Origin: Cryptomeria japonica | Lineage: Eukaryota > Streptophyta > Pinopsida > Cupressales > Cupressaceae | NCBI RefSeq assembly: GCF_030272615.1 | Contig: NC_081406.1 | Coordinates: 231,126,396 to 231,190,395, forward strand | Direction of reading: 5' to 3' | Length of the DNA stretch: 64,000 nucleotides | Part shown: piece after piece, positions 48,301 through 62,327 of the stretch | How positions within the stretch are numbered: the first letter of the stretch is position 1 | How the letters are laid out: each line of letters begins with the position of its first letter | Made by a program: the position numbers and the translations under genes | The notes under the pieces: generated by a model | Seen by the model: only the letters and a program-made list of their open reading frames with translations | Told to the model about the DNA's origin: nothing | The model's database searches: none

Positions 48301-48700
48301 ATATCTCTTTGAGTCATCCACATAATACTCCCCTTCATATTGAAGTCTTGGTTTACAAACATCAAGTTAAAAGAGTATTAATAGATGGAGGAGCTGGTCT
48401 CAATATCTGTACCTTAAAACTTATCCATGCATTAAGCTTCTTTGAATAGTCTATTGATCCACACAAAAAGATCACCATCAAGGCATATGATGATGAAGAA
48501 AGATCATCCAAAGGAACAACAATACTACCTATTCAGGTAGGACCGATATAAAGAGACACTATGTGCCAAGTCTTAGACACAGACTTAACATACAATATTT
48601 TATTGGGTCATCCTTGGATATATGAAATGAAAGAAGTGCCTTCAACCTATCACCAGTGTGTCAAACTCCCATATAATGTACATGAGATTTCCATCTCCGT
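48301..48700 (+). pseudogene. Element B retropepsin (aspartic protease)
   Basis: VLIDGGAGLNICTLKLI carries the catalytic Asp, as I-D-G-G-A in place of the common D-[ST]-G-A. It is followed by a flap-like region and [10 protein letters not shown], the second conserved retropepsin block. Stops at 48447-48449 (TAG) and about 48549 (TAA) interrupt the frame, which is otherwise continuous with gag. Confidence 0.85.
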
Positions 48701-49094
48701 TGATAATAATCCTTTTCAACATTGCAATTCTATGGGGGCAACTCAAGACAACCTAGTTCCACACAACAGGGAAGCTCCAGCTTCCTCAACACTAGATCAT
48801 CATCAAGAAAAGCTCAAATCTTTATCCATGGATTTCAAACAAAAGATGAAAATCAAAGAGCAAGGCATGGGAGAATACTCTTTCGAACCCATGTGTCTAT
48901 CCAAATTGCCAACATCACCAAAATCTCATGGGCAACCTTCTGCCTCGACACGTCAAGCAACACAACCCATCACCAAGTTTGATGGAAAATTTATCCAATT
49001 GGGAACACTAGCACATGAATAAGAAGAGAAAGACATCCTTGGTTGGCTATACAAGGATGAAGGAGAAGTCAGAGCTGCTACTCCGGAGGTAGCC

Positions 49095-49260
49095 TTACCA
49101 ACACAACAATATGGAAAAGGATTCTTGATCATGCAACAGATGGGATACAACCGCAAAGGACCTATAGTCAAGCGTCAAGAAGGCATTACAGAACCACTAG
49201 ACCCTCATTCATAATTTTCTCAAGATAAAACAGGACTGGGATATGGACACAGCATACCCC
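49095..49260 (+). pseudogene. G-patch domain downstream of the protease
   Basis: In the protease frame: GKGFLIMQQMGYNRKG, then QEGITEPL, a TAA, and KTGLGYG. This is the Gly-rich G-patch pattern (MG[YW]..G.G..., GI.EP, GLGYG), an RNA-binding module. An equivalent pattern occurs in element C at about 63890-63980. G-patches next to retroviral proteases are known in betaretroviruses. Here it sits between protease and reverse transcriptase. Confidence 0.65.
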
Positions 49261-50314
49261 CAAGGCAAAAACAAAATAAGTATCAAAAACCTCAATGGAA
49301 AGCAAAGAAGAAATACAATGAGGACTCATGGCAAGAGGCACTACACCAAGCAGCAGAAACAACAAGGAAAGAGCAAGAACACCAAGAAAAAGAGAAATGA
49401 CAAAAGGAACTAACCATTCAAAGGGAAGAAGTATCTTATGAGAAAGTGCATCATGTACAGGAACCTATTCAAAACAAGGCAGAGTCACCTCCTGAATACA
49501 TCACTACTCCCCCAAGGAGAAACAGTGTATGAACAACTGTAAAGGGTAAAAGTAGGTTCTGATTTGGAATCAGAAAAAACTACAAGATTGGTATCAATTA
49601 TCAGAGATCTCTTCTCACCCTACAACATACCTGTCAGCAACATTGAAAGACTCTGGGACAGTACTTCTAAAACTGATTCTAATGACTATGAATAGGGTAG
49701 TTGTTCAAATATTAAAGAGGATGTCAATGAAGGTGCTATACATTCTCAAGAGGGACAAGGCACAGTCTTGATTACTTGAATTCAGTCCACAACATATCTA
49801 CGAAGCTAAGGAAAATGAGCAGCAGCACTACGAACAAGTCTACATGGAAGATGATACCATCGAAGACCTTGACAATATCATTAACCTAACCAACATCCCA
49901 GACAACCTTAATGATACCTCTATCATGACACTTGCCACAGCGGACCTCGACCCACCAAATGACTCTCTATCACTCGTATTTCCTAATTTGATAGACTGGG
50001 ATGAACCTGAACACCATGATATACATATTTTACCAGATGATGAGTCCATTGTCCATTACTTATGTACAGTCAACCCAGAAACAGGCTCTACCAATGAACA
50101 AAATAATGATATCTACAATCGGGAGGGTGCCAAGTCTCTCAGTCACAAAAATGAAAGAAACAAAGGATCTAATGCTGAAAACCAGTCAATGGCATCACTA
50201 GATCACAAAATAGTCAAAATAAAGGACTTATCTGAGGGTGAAAACATTTTCAAGGAACCTAAGGATGGGAGACTTGACACTCTTCCTGAATACTATTAGG
50301 AGCAATCACCCATA
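49261..50314 (+). pseudogene. Element B pol spacer, acidic/Lys-rich
   Basis: Interrupted frame with Lys/Glu/Gln-rich then acidic segments. 49844-50299 is open (EDDTIEDLDNIINLTNIPD) and lies directly before the reverse transcriptase. No domain was recognised. It is probably a fast-evolving linker of the polyprotein. Confidence 0.5.
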
Positions 50315-51177
50315 TTGATTGAGCCAACTCAATCAATAAACATCGGTACAGAAGCAACAACTAAAAATATACACCTAGCAAAATCACTGACAGAAGAGGA
50401 AAAACCAGAGTTTATGAGATTCTTCATAGAAAAGCAAATCAATTTTGCTTGGTCCTATGTTGATATGCCCGAAATCGATCCAAACTTAATCATGCATCAT
50501 TTATCTATTGCTCCAGGAGCTAAAATGGTCAAATAGAAGTTAAGAAAGATAATCTGCATGTAGCATTAATGGTCAAAGCTGAACTAAAGAAGTTATTAGA
50601 CGTCCGATTCGTTCGACCTATAGACTATGCTGAATGGATTTCAAACATTGTACCAGTTTCAAAACCAAATGGAAGCATTAGAATATGCACAAATTTTAGA
50701 AATGTCAACAAAGCCTGTCCAAAGGATGACTTTCCTTTGCCCAACGTTGACATAATTGTGGACCTCACAGCAGGCCATGCAATGCTATCATTAATGGATG
50801 ATTTCTCTGGCTATAATCAAATCAAGATAGCCCCAGAGGATCAAGATAAAACTGCGTTCACCTATCCTTGGGGAACATATTGTTGGAATGTCATGCCTTT
50901 TGGCTTGAAGAATGTTGGGGCAACTTATCAAAGAGCAGTGACGACAATATTTCATGATATGATGCATATCTTCATGGAGGACTATGTGGATGATTTGCTG
51001 GCTAAGTCATTCACCTGGGCAGAACATTTGCACATATTAGATAAAACCTTTCAAAGATTGGAACAATTCCAAGTTAGGCTAAACCCTAAGAAGTGTGTCT
51101 TCAAGGTGACATCAAGTAAATTATTAGACTACATTGTGTTTGAAAAAGGCATTGAAGTAGATCCAACAAAGGTATAG
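50315..51177 (+). pseudogene. Element B reverse transcriptase
   Basis: 50315-50536 carries the N-terminal region (FAWSYVDMPEIDPNLIMHHL). After a frameshift, 50569-51177 reads VRPIDYAEWISNIVPV, VNKACPKDDFPLPNVD, SLMDDFSGYNQIKIAPED, MPFGLKNVGATYQRA and the catalytic YVDD in EDYVDDLLAKS, then RLNPKKCVF. All main gypsy reverse transcriptase blocks and the catalytic aspartates are present. It ends in a TAG. Confidence 0.95.
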
Positions 51178-52234
51178 GCCATCATGGAGATGCCACCTCC
51201 CAGGAAAATTAGTCAACTCAAATCTCTACAAGGATGACTATAGTCAATCAGACGATTCATAGCCCAACTAGTAGATAAAAGTCTACCATTCAATCATCTG
51301 CTACATAAGAACATACCATTCAGATGAGAAGCCAAGTGTGTGGAAACATTCTTTCAAATAAAGCAATATCTAATGAATCCACCAGTTCTGGTGCCACCAA
51401 TAGCAGGGAAGCCTCTCATTCTCTACATATCAACAATGAAATATCATTGGGGGCACTGTTAGCACAAGAAGATCAAGAATGAAGGAATGAGCTATATATT
51501 ACATTAGTCGAACATTAAACAGATATGAGTTAAATTACACATTCATTGAGAAGGCTTATTTAGTTGTGGTATTCGCTTCTCAAAAATTTTACCATTACAT
51601 GCTAGCTCACACAATCAAGCTAGTAGCAAAAATTGATCCTCTCAAATATTTACTCAGCAAAGCAACTCTCACAGGTCTACTGGCTAAATGGGTCATGATT
51701 CTCAGTGAGTTTGATATCCAATACACAGAGCGTCGGGCTATCAAGGGACAAGTAATTCCAGATCAATTAGCTAAAGCACCACTACCAGATAAGAAACCAG
51801 TGAAGGTGGAATTTCTAGACATGGATGTCCTTACTATTACACTCAAGCAATGGACCCTGTACTTTGATGGTTCCTATACCCAACATGGCTTAGGTGTCGG
51901 CATCTTGTTTGTCACCCCCAAAGGACACACCATTCCAAGATCATATAGACTCATGTTTCCATGCACCAATAACATCACTGAGTATGAAGCCCTAGTCACA
52001 GGAATCAAAATGGTCGTGGAATGGAGAATCACAAAATTGAAAGTCTATGGAGATTCCCAACTAGTTATAAATCAAATCAACAATGAATATCAGATAAAGG
52101 ATGACAAGCTGTTGCCATACAAAAGAATGGTGGATGACTTCAAACAATACTTTGTAAACATCACCTTCGAGCAAATACCAAGGTTGGAAAAAAGAGCAAC
52201 CGATGCAATGGCCACTATCACTTCACTACTATAA
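51178..52234 (+). pseudogene. Element B dual RNase H region
   Basis: 51178-51600 is a broken connection and first RNase H (IRRFIAQL, ALLAQED and the segment to SQKFYHYML), with several stops and frame changes. 51566-52234 is open: a linker (KWVMILSEFDIQYTERRAI) and then a second, archaeal-type RNase H. It starts LYFDGSYTQHGLGVG and continues with TEYEALVTGIKMV and VYGDSQLVINQI, which supply Asp, Glu and Asp of the catalytic set. Two RNase H domains in tandem mark the Tat lineage of plant Ty3/gypsy. Confidence 0.88.
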
Positions 52235-53600
52235 ATTCCAGAGCAATAGAGTTGTTATGAGTTCCTGGTAGAGCAACTGTTTTCCCTAGCCTATGACAAT
52301 TTTGCTTCCCATGTCATCTATGCCTTAACTGGTTTAGACTCTCCTCTATATGGGACAATCTATGACTATCTTAAAACCAATACCCTACCCATTGACCTAT
52401 CTCATAATAAAAAACACAACTTTATCCGGCAAGCCACCCGTTATACCTTAACCGCTGACACACTTTACAGTCAAGGTCTAGATGGTACTCTTCTTCATTG
52501 CCTTGATCGTAATGAATCTGACACTTCTTTACACGAACTTCACGAGGGTATATGTGGCATGCATTCAAGTGGTCCTACTCTTTCTAAAAAACTTCTAAGA
52601 ATGGGATATTACTGGTTGACAATGGAAAAAGACTTATCAATTTGCAAAGAAATATCCTAAGTGCCAAATTCATGTCAATCTTATCCATGCACCAGCACAG
52701 GAGTTGCAGCCATTTTCAACATCTTGGCCTTTATGTCAGTGAGGACTTGATTTAGTAGGGAAAATCCATCCTTCTTCTTCAAATGGACACAAGTTCATTA
52801 TCATTGCAACAGAGTATTTCACAAAATGGATTGAAGTAGTCCCAATGACCACAGTAACTGGAAAGCAGATTGCCTCTTTTACTCTTACTTATCTAATTTG
52901 CAGATACAAAATTCCTAGTTCCATCATCATAGACAACGGACGTCCCTTCAAAAATTAGGATGTGCGAGAACTATGTGAGTGATTCAAAATCCAACATCGT
53001 TTCTCTACACCTTACTACCCATAGGGGAATGTTCAAGCAAAGGCATCAAATAAAACAATCTTGAAAATCCTAAAGAAAACAGTAAATGATGCAGGTAAGG
53101 ATTGGCATGTACAACTCTATCCGACACTCTGAGCATACAGGATTAGCATCAGGACACCCACATGAGCTATGCTATATTCATTCGTGTATGGATCAGAAGC
53201 AATTTTACCTCTTGAGGTAGAAATTCCATCACTCAGAGTATCTTTAAAAGGCCTCATACTAGATGAGGAGTATCGGGTAAACAGATTGAAAGAACTAGAG
53301 CTTATGGATGAAAAATGACAACATGCCTATAATCATCTCAAAGCATACCAACAACGCGTGCATAGAAGCTACAACCACAGAGTCATCCCTAGGATTTTTA
53401 AAGTCGGTGATCTTGTACTCAAAGAAAATCCTAGAAATCAACAGGTCGAGAAAAGAAGGGGAAGTTAGAACCTAACTAGTTAGATCCCTATGTTATCATA
53501 TCAACCTATGGATCAGGTGCCTATCAGCTAACAACTTCAAAAGGAGATGTTCTCGATGAACCAACCAACAAAATCCATCTGAAGAAATTCTACACTTGAG
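52235..53600 (+). pseudogene. Element B integrase
   Basis: Zinc-binding region (LHELHEGICGMHSSG, KLLRMGYYW, then Cys residues, one in a shifted frame). The core follows: GLDLVGKI, KFIIIATEYFTKWIEVVPM, IIIDNGRPF, FSTPYYP and NKTILKILKK. The usual Glu of the GQ-x-E-A block reads as Lys (AAG), so the catalytic triad is lost even apart from the stops. The C-terminal part (YGSEAILPLEVEIPSLRV, RVHRSYNHRVIPRIFKVGDLVL) is typical of Tat integrases. At least eight stops. Confidence 0.92.
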
Positions 53601-55162
<1,562 letters not shown>

Positions 55163-57261
55163 AAAATGGTCGAAATGTACAAAGGGGTATCATGTCTATC
55201 AAAATACAATAGAGACAAGTCTCTTAGATATGACTATCTCCTGAGGCTGACGGTCTCGTAGCAGATGGCCCAGCTCCTTGATCTCCCCCACATGGATCAC
55301 GTTGAGAAGGCCCTGTAATACCTCTTCTCTCTATCCATGTCTGACTCCGAGCAGATCAACTGGCTACATAGTTAGGAGCTCTTTTCTCTCTAGGGACTAG
55401 ATCCTCATATAACCGCCTGTAGTACTCGGCCACCATGGTCGTGTACCATATCTCTCAGTGTGTCCCACATCGAGGCACCACCTGTCGCTCTCTGCAATCT
55501 CTCTGCAAGCTCCTCTGCCCGACCTCGACGCTCTCTCTTCGTATCCCGCTCTATCGTAATCTGGCACTACTGTGCTAGCACCTATACCTATAGCTGCTGC
55601 ACTGTGACCTATAGGGATCTAATCTGTGAGTCATGCCAATGGGTGGGTACTCTAATATGAATGGGTACTTGTGTCATGGCCCCACCCATACACATCCCTG
55701 TCTGAGGTTCCAGTGGAGGTAGAACATCTGATCTCCTCCTCTGGGCGGGTCGCCTATCATCCTTTATGCCCCCCACCGCCGCTAACACTGCACCTACCCT
55801 AGCCACACCACCAAATCCTCCTCCTCTCCCTCCATCCCCTCCTCATCCTTTATCTCATCCTCTATCTCTCCCTCCATCACCCCCTCGCCCTCTGTCTCTC
55901 CCTAAACCTCCTCTATCACCTCCATATTCTCCTCCTCCTCCTCCATCATCCCCATCTCCCTCTTCGACCTCCTCTCCCTCCTCATCTCTCTGTCTAAGTC
56001 CCCCTTGCCTGTCTGGCTGCTCATCCTCCTCATCATCAAAAGTAGGTAGCATCTCTGTTGGATCTGATATCCGTGCCACTGCATGTGCCACGAAGTAGGT
56101 CAAGAACTCCTCTGTCATCCCCACATCAACAACCCCAGCTCCATAATCCCATATCTGGCCTACCAACGTCATGTACTCCTCTACTGCCGCTACACTATCC
56201 ACTGTGGGCCCCCACTCAGGCACATCATGTCTCTGATGAGCATATAAACATGCTCCTTGTGGTATCCCCTATTGTCTCCCATACTGTCGCTGCACACGGT
56301 TATGCAAAAATCGCTCAATGATAAAGGGCGTCCACCCAATCAAATATATAGACATATACACATAGGGAATCTCTAGCCCATCCTCATCCCACACCTCACA
56401 ATCCATATACAGTCTCCAAATGACCATATCAATATCATCCAATACTTTCCGTTGGTGCTCTAGTTTGCCCAGCTTACATTGGACAACTATACTTGTATAC
56501 CCATATGCATATGCTCACCCAACCGGCCTATCCCTATTTGCAAGTGGCCTCGCTGTAGGAATATGCTCCCAGGCCCACACCTATAATAAGGTCACCCCGC
56601 TAACAAACTGGTGTATCCCAGATACACTACCTGGTGCAGCTCCCTATAAAGGTGCGCTAACATGCAGGACCCCCATGCAAACCCACGTCCTTGTGTAACC
56701 ATGTCCTCCAAAACCAATCCCCATCCCACAGCTAGTCCCTTCGACCTATGGTCGGGACACAAAAATCCACCAATGAAACCTGCTAGAACAGAGGGTAAAA
56801 GAGCATAATCAAGATCCACAAACTCCTGCCATGGGACCTCATATCCACAAATCTGATCATCTTGGAAGATGCGACAAAGAGCCTCTATCCCACCCTCAGT
56901 TTGCTCATATGGCAACAAGGCCCCCACAATTGGAATTCATAGAATGCGATAACAGTCCTCAGGTGTGACCGTTATCTCGCCTGTAGCCAAATGGAAGGTG
57001 TTTATGTCACTATGCCACCTCTCTGCCAAAACTGTCAACAAACCCCGGATAATGATATACTGAGGCATGTCTAATAAAGAAGTCAAACCGCATCTCTCAA
57101 TCACATCTCTATCAACCTGTGACAATCGCGGAATCGATGACCACAGTCACAAAAATCGCTCTCGTGATTGAAGTACACCAAGTTGTGCCTGCAAAACAAC
57201 AAATGTCCATCATCAGTTCCCACATCTATCTAATATATCCAATCAAAACAAAATCAACTTG

Positions 57262-57720
57262 AAACAACAAAGCATCAAAACAAGCACCATATCGAAAATC
57301 AAAGCACAATATCAAAAATCAAAGCACAATATCAAAAATCAAAGCACCATATCGAAAATCAAAGAACCATATCGAAAATCAAAGCACCATATCGAAAATC
57401 AAAGACCCATATCAAAAATCAAAGCACCATATAAAAAATTAAATACCCATATCGAAAGCAATATCAAGTCCCATATCGAAATCAATCAAATCAAAGACCC
57501 ATATCGAAAGCACTATCAAGTCCCATATCGAAATCAATCAAATCAAACATCCATATCAAAATCATATCAAAGACCCATAATGCAAGCAATTCAAAATCCA
57601 TAACGCAAGCATCATATCGAGAAATCAAAAATCATAGACCCATAACGCAAGCAATTCAAAATCCATAATGCAAGCATCACATCAGGAATCATATCGGAAA
57701 TCAAGAATCAGAACTCATAT
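57262..57720. repeat. 20-bp minisatellite in the PMD intron
   Basis: The unit ACCATATCGAAAATCAAAGC recurs about nine times in register from 57285 to about 57460, then degenerates (CCCATATCGAAATCAATC, CCATAACGCAAGC) to 57720. There are no spacers, so it is a tandem repeat and not a CRISPR-like array. Confidence 0.9.
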
Positions 57721-57989
57721 CAAACATCAAATTCATGTTGCAAGGCAAAAATTAAAGATCCACATCAAACAGAAAATCAGGATCCTCATTCAAACAATCA
57801 ATCAGCTTGGCATTTCATAACAAAAGCAATTTCAATAGACTCTCAATCATCGTATCAAGACCCGGACATCATCACAACAGGCAAAATATTAGCTCAAAAC
57901 CCATCCCAAAACACTTAGCAGGCACCTATCCGCTGCTAAGCCATCTCCCTCATCTATTCCCCCTGCGACACATTCTTCCAAGTCTTTTC

Positions 57990-58310
57990 TACCCATTTCT
58001 CTTACCCATGCGCCACAACATCCCTCCCATGCGCTAAGCTGCTAACCATGCACTATCTTTCCTCACCTATGCACTAAACTAACCTATGCACTAACTGGGG
58101 TTGCCATCACGCTACCCCAGTTACCCTATGCACTATCCTACACCCCCTGTGTGCTTACCTGTCAACCCTATGCACTACAAGACTAAACACGCTATCCTAA
58201 ACCTACGACGCGTTGCAGAATGCACCTCAGACGCTAACCTAACTAGGTTACCCTACGCGCTATGATTCTTATCGTATGTGCTATTCTAGACTACCTACAT
58301 GCTAAAATGA
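57990..58310 (-). repeat. TAGCGCAT motif array, inverted, in the PMD intron
   Basis: On the minus strand about thirteen copies of TAGCGCATGGG, TAGTGCATAGGG, TAGCGCGTAGGG and TAGCGTG at 15-35-bp spacing. Same consensus as the leader arrays at 37232-37488 and 45072-45437, but in the opposite orientation. It therefore reads in sense within the antisense PMD transcript. Confidence 0.82.
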
Positions 58311-58540
58311 CGAATTTGAAAGCAAAAAAAGAAAAACATGATCAAAATCGATAAAATTAATAAAAAATGTTGCAAAATTTGGGTGACTTACAGGTGGACC
58401 ATACACAGCGGGCCTCTGGTATCGACGAACGCACTCCAACTGGTGAGAAGCATAAGGAACCGACATTTTCGTCAAAGCTAAGGTGTCACAATCGCAAAGA
58501 GACAAATGTGCAAATGACAAGAATAGAATCACTTTTTACC

Positions 58541-58550
58541 TTTTTATAGG
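58541..58550 (-). promoter_or_regulatory. TATA box of the antisense PMD gene
   Basis: CCTATAAAAAGG on the minus strand around 58550-58541, about 75 bases upstream of the ATG at 58466. This is a normal spacing for a short leader. Confidence 0.6.
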
Positions 58551-58856
58551 GTAGAAGTCAAAAAGGGTTAGTAGGTGGGGCATGTATTTTGCTTATTTTC
58601 TCACTTTTAACCTTATCAAACATCATTATTCGGGAGATGAATCAATTACACTGCATTCAACATAGTCAAAATTTCAAAATGCAGTTAATTCAAAAATGCT
58701 CATCAAATCAACAAAATTTTAAAAAGCCTTGATTCATCTCCCGAGGGGGCATCATCAATATCGGTCATCAAATCTGGGGCATCATATCGACATTTCGACA
58801 CAAACATCATATCCAACAAAATTTTCTTTGAATTAACATGTGCACACACGTCACTT

Positions 58857-58871
58857 CAAAGAGGGGCAAAA
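58857..58871 (+). promoter_or_regulatory. Element B polypurine tract
   Basis: CAAAGAGGGGCAAAA immediately before the TG of the 3' LTR. It is the plus-strand primer for reverse transcription. Confidence 0.85.
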
Positions 58872-60347
58872 TGTAGACGTATAAAAATGACCACTTTCCT
58901 AAATGAATATTTAATATTCATTTTAACCTCATTCCTCTATTTAATTAAATTCTTCACATTCATCTATTTAATTAAATGAATTTCTTAATTTGTTTAATTG
59001 AGTTCACCTAAGCCTTTCATAACCTTTAATTAAATAAATCACTTTATTTAATTAATTTTGCTTTTCTCCCCCTTTAAATAAATTCACATTTAATTAAAAT
59101 GACCCTTGCAAGTAAATAAATCTAATTTATTTATTTAAATCCCCCACTTGTATTTATGCAAGTTGTGTCTATTTTTGTTGAAATAAAGTAATTTATTTTA
59201 ATTAAAATTCCCCTCCACCCACTTGCATTTTCCTACATCTCCCACTTGCCTCTCTAAACCCCCTTCTAGATTCTTCTAATCACTTCTAAATTATCCTAAT
59301 CCATCTCCTAAATATTGTCACATCCCTAAGCAAAGGGAAGTCACTTCTCAAACCCTCAAAGTCTTTGAAAATCATTAAAGGCTTTATGTCTTCAACAAGT
59401 TAACCTTTAAAGTCTTCCTAACCATTAATGGTTAACTCAACCTTCTTACATGATTAGAGACTTTCTCTCTAACTCAACCTTCATCTAACCCAAGGGTCTC
59501 ATCAAGCATTCATTGCTTTGACCATGGTTATCCCTTTAACCCTTGCACAAGACTTTATCCTTTGGGTAAAAGCTTTATCCAATGGATAACCCTAACCTAA
59601 CCTTAACCCTTACCTCCTAAGGTAACCTTCATGTCTTCTCAAGCATTTAATGCTTCTTACATCTCCTCTCAAGCAATCTTTTATTGACAATTGTCACCAT
59701 TTCATTGGTGAGAATTGTAAACATGGATTGATAACTTTCAATCTTGGCCCTTGTTAAGATTATCCAATCTTTTCCATCCATTGCCCTATTTTTCCTATAA
59801 ATAGAGCTCCCATTCTTCATTTCATAATCCAAGTCTTTAGTATCAAACTTATAGACATTTTGCTAAGTATATGCAAGTTTCATGCATCTAATCTATAATC
59901 ATTTTAAAATCAAGCATTTAGCCTCTCTTTGAATAGAAATCATCTCAATAAGCATTTTGAGAAGCATTTCCATTATCAGAGCACTCTCATGTTAGATTAG
60001 TATATCATGTTAGGATAGATTTTACTAATCTTTTATTTTATCATCATATTCCATGCTAGTTTAAATCATATTAGATTTAACATCATGCATAACTAGGAAT
60101 GCATTCATATTAAGTTGATCAAACATTCCTCATTCTTGGAGTTTTCATTCTTGAAGTCACTTTGCTCAGTGATCTGAGAGCAAAGGCATTGACTTGAGGG
60201 ATCCTGTGAGATAGAGAACAATGGAACGTCCCTTGGGGAGTTGAGCTATTCAATATAGCTTCATAACTTGCACCATGAGTCCCATTTGTGTGTGGACCTT
60301 TTTGAAACCGGATTTTCCGTTTCTTTGCACCACTTTTCCCGCACACA
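58872..60347 (+). repeat. Element B 3' LTR
   Basis: 1476 bp, pairing with 35668-37142, with a TATAAATAG box at 59796-59804. The target duplication AGTTG follows at 60348-60352. Confidence 0.95.
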
Positions 60348-60352
60348 AGTTG

Positions 60353-62327
60353 CACACTTTAATTTACTACAGGAAAGAATCAATGTTTTTTGTGTTTGAT
60401 GCACTTGCATAAATTGTAGGGTGGACTATCATTACATTGATTATCCTCTCCCCTTACGTTTAGGATCTTGGGTGTAAGAGAAAGGTGATTAACAACACTT
60501 GCCTTTTTGTTTTTAGAAAATAGTCTACCTCTTAGTGCTATATGTCGGTAAGAGGGAATGAACCAAGTGATACTTTCTTTTGGTCTGCTATATAAATATT
60601 TTTTGTTTTGACGAAAACCATAATCAACTAGTGTTGTTGCGCTATACTGACAATTTCTCTTAATATCTACATGCAAATACCTTCATCGTCTTGACGAAAT
60701 TCAAAATCTCCTAGTGCTTATGTGGTAAATGCATAAAAACCTGTGTTTGATAGATTGAGATATCTCTTAATGAGTCAATTGTTGCATGCATAGCCACCAG
60801 ATTTACCCTGAAAGTTTTCCCACTATGAACTGATGTTTTTAGTAACCCAAAACCTTTGATACTTGAAGGGTGTAAGAGGTCAAACCTCTAAAGCCGTCCT
60901 AATTTGTACTATTCATTGTTGAGACAAATGTCCCTCAGTTCATTAGATCTTTGAATCTTTGAGGTATGAGATTTTGGTGAAGTGTGTGTCATGTAAGGGG
61001 GATTCAATGCCTCCAATATCTCTTTATGTCCGCTTTATCTCAGTATATGGAGAATTCCAAGTGAGGACTCAACATGTAATATATGTATTCCAAGCCTCAG
61101 GTTGTTTTGTCTGATTTGTCTCCACGTTTTAACCAGTAATTATAAATATTTGAACTAGTTTAGGCCCTCATCATCTTGGTTGAGTCAGACACTTTGTGTT
61201 TATGCTTGATGTATTTTTGTGCCACTCAAATATTTTGCCAAAAAATCAAGTTCAAGTCATCCAAAAATCATAGGTTTGCTTATCAGAACCACCAAATTGC
61301 TTGTAGAAATAATGGGTTTGCTTCCAGAAGTGGCGGGAACGCCGTTTGCTATGTTATTCTACCCATTTTTTTCTAGTGTCAGTGTTGCTTATTTCTGTAA
61401 GCGGGTTTGTTAGTCAGCCAAACTTGGTTTTCATCCATTTTCACCGTCATTACTACTAACCAAGGTCCTGATTTGTGTCATCATCTTGACTTATCCCATA
61501 TTTTTGGTCATTATCCTGGTTATCATTTCAATCTTATGTCGTCACTATCGCCAATTTTCATCCTTCGTCATATTGCGCTATCATTGTTTCATCATCATCA
61601 TACCTTTTCCTATGTCGAGGATTAAAAATTTAGTCAAATCAAATCTTTAAATCCAATCAATTTTGTCATCAAGTGTTGTATCCCATATCCTTTTGTGTCT
61701 TGAATTGGTCATCCAGTATAGTTGACTTGAGTCAATTGATCCTTTATTTTATCCCATCAAATCGATCATCCTTTTTAAGTCAATTATCCAATCCATCCAT
61801 CCAGTTCATCAAATCAATCAAATCTGAAATTCAGTCCCCTTTCACACTTGGTATCATATCTCAAAAATTGCAAAGTCTATATCCTTCTCAGCAAGTATCA
61901 TCACCATCTCTTTGACTATATCGTGTCTAGATTCTAGTCTTTTGTATCATTGAGGCTCTGTTACCTCAAGCTAGAGGTTTGGTTCATATTGTTTCATCTT
62001 GTTACTTAAGTGCATCCTCTTGAGTAGCTTAGTGTCGCATTGTTCAATTAGACTTATCCATTTGCAATTTAAGGATCAAATATTTTCAAGCAATCTCTCT
62101 TTGGTTCAGTTGTTTTCATTTGTCTCATCTATCATTGCCCCAGTTTGTTCGAATCAATCAGTTAATCTCATCCTTAACTTTAGCTTTGTCATCATCATAT
62201 ATTTTCATAGTTCATGCCCGTCACCACTTGATCCTGATCTAGACAAGCGATGGAACAACAACCTTCCTAGTTAGGAGTAGGGCCTTCTAATGCATAACCA
62301 ACTCTCAATTTGGGTGTTAATCATATT
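60353..62327 (+). mobile_element. Leader of element C, right part
   Basis: Sequence on the far side of element B that continues the leader of element C. AATGGGTTTGCT and GGCGGGAACGC at 61310-61345 echo 35215-35275. No coding frame is convincing. TC-rich stretches at 61500-62200 produce open frames without motifs. Confidence 0.5.

Larger units (their letters stand above)
55195..58466 (-). pseudogene. Plant mobile domain (PMD, MAIN-like) gene, antisense within element B
   Basis: Exon 1 (58466-58392) is 25 codons from an ATG, ending in donor GTAAGT. Exon 2 starts at 57188 after TTTTGCAG, phase 0. It reads LGVLQSRERF, then LTVLAERWHSDINTFHLATG and EITVTPEDCYRIL, the hallmark PMD block of MAIN/MAIL-type proteins. 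GFAWGSCMLAHLYREL, VWAWEHIPTARPL and IDMVIWRLYMD follow. Next is an acidic then Gly/Arg/Asp-rich tail (about 56000-55800), and a Gln/Glu-rich coiled-coil-like end with four TAG codons (about 55610-55550). Damage includes TGA at 57147 and 56937, a one-base loss near 56594, and TAG and TGA codons between 56590 and 56270. PMD proteins are known both as host genes and as parts of transposons. The position antisense between integrase and polypurine tract matches the extra ORFs of Tat elements. Confidence 0.85.

Noticed and set aside
55766-56321. Pro/Ser-rich plus-strand frames (110 and 87 codons)
   Set aside because: They are the complement of the acidic and Gly/Arg-rich tail of the antisense PMD gene, which has domain support on the minus strand.
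57259-57603. Repeat array resembling a CRISPR at first sight, and its 114-codon frame
   Set aside because: The 20-bp units are directly adjacent with no spacers, and the sequence is plant nuclear DNA. It is a minisatellite in an intron.
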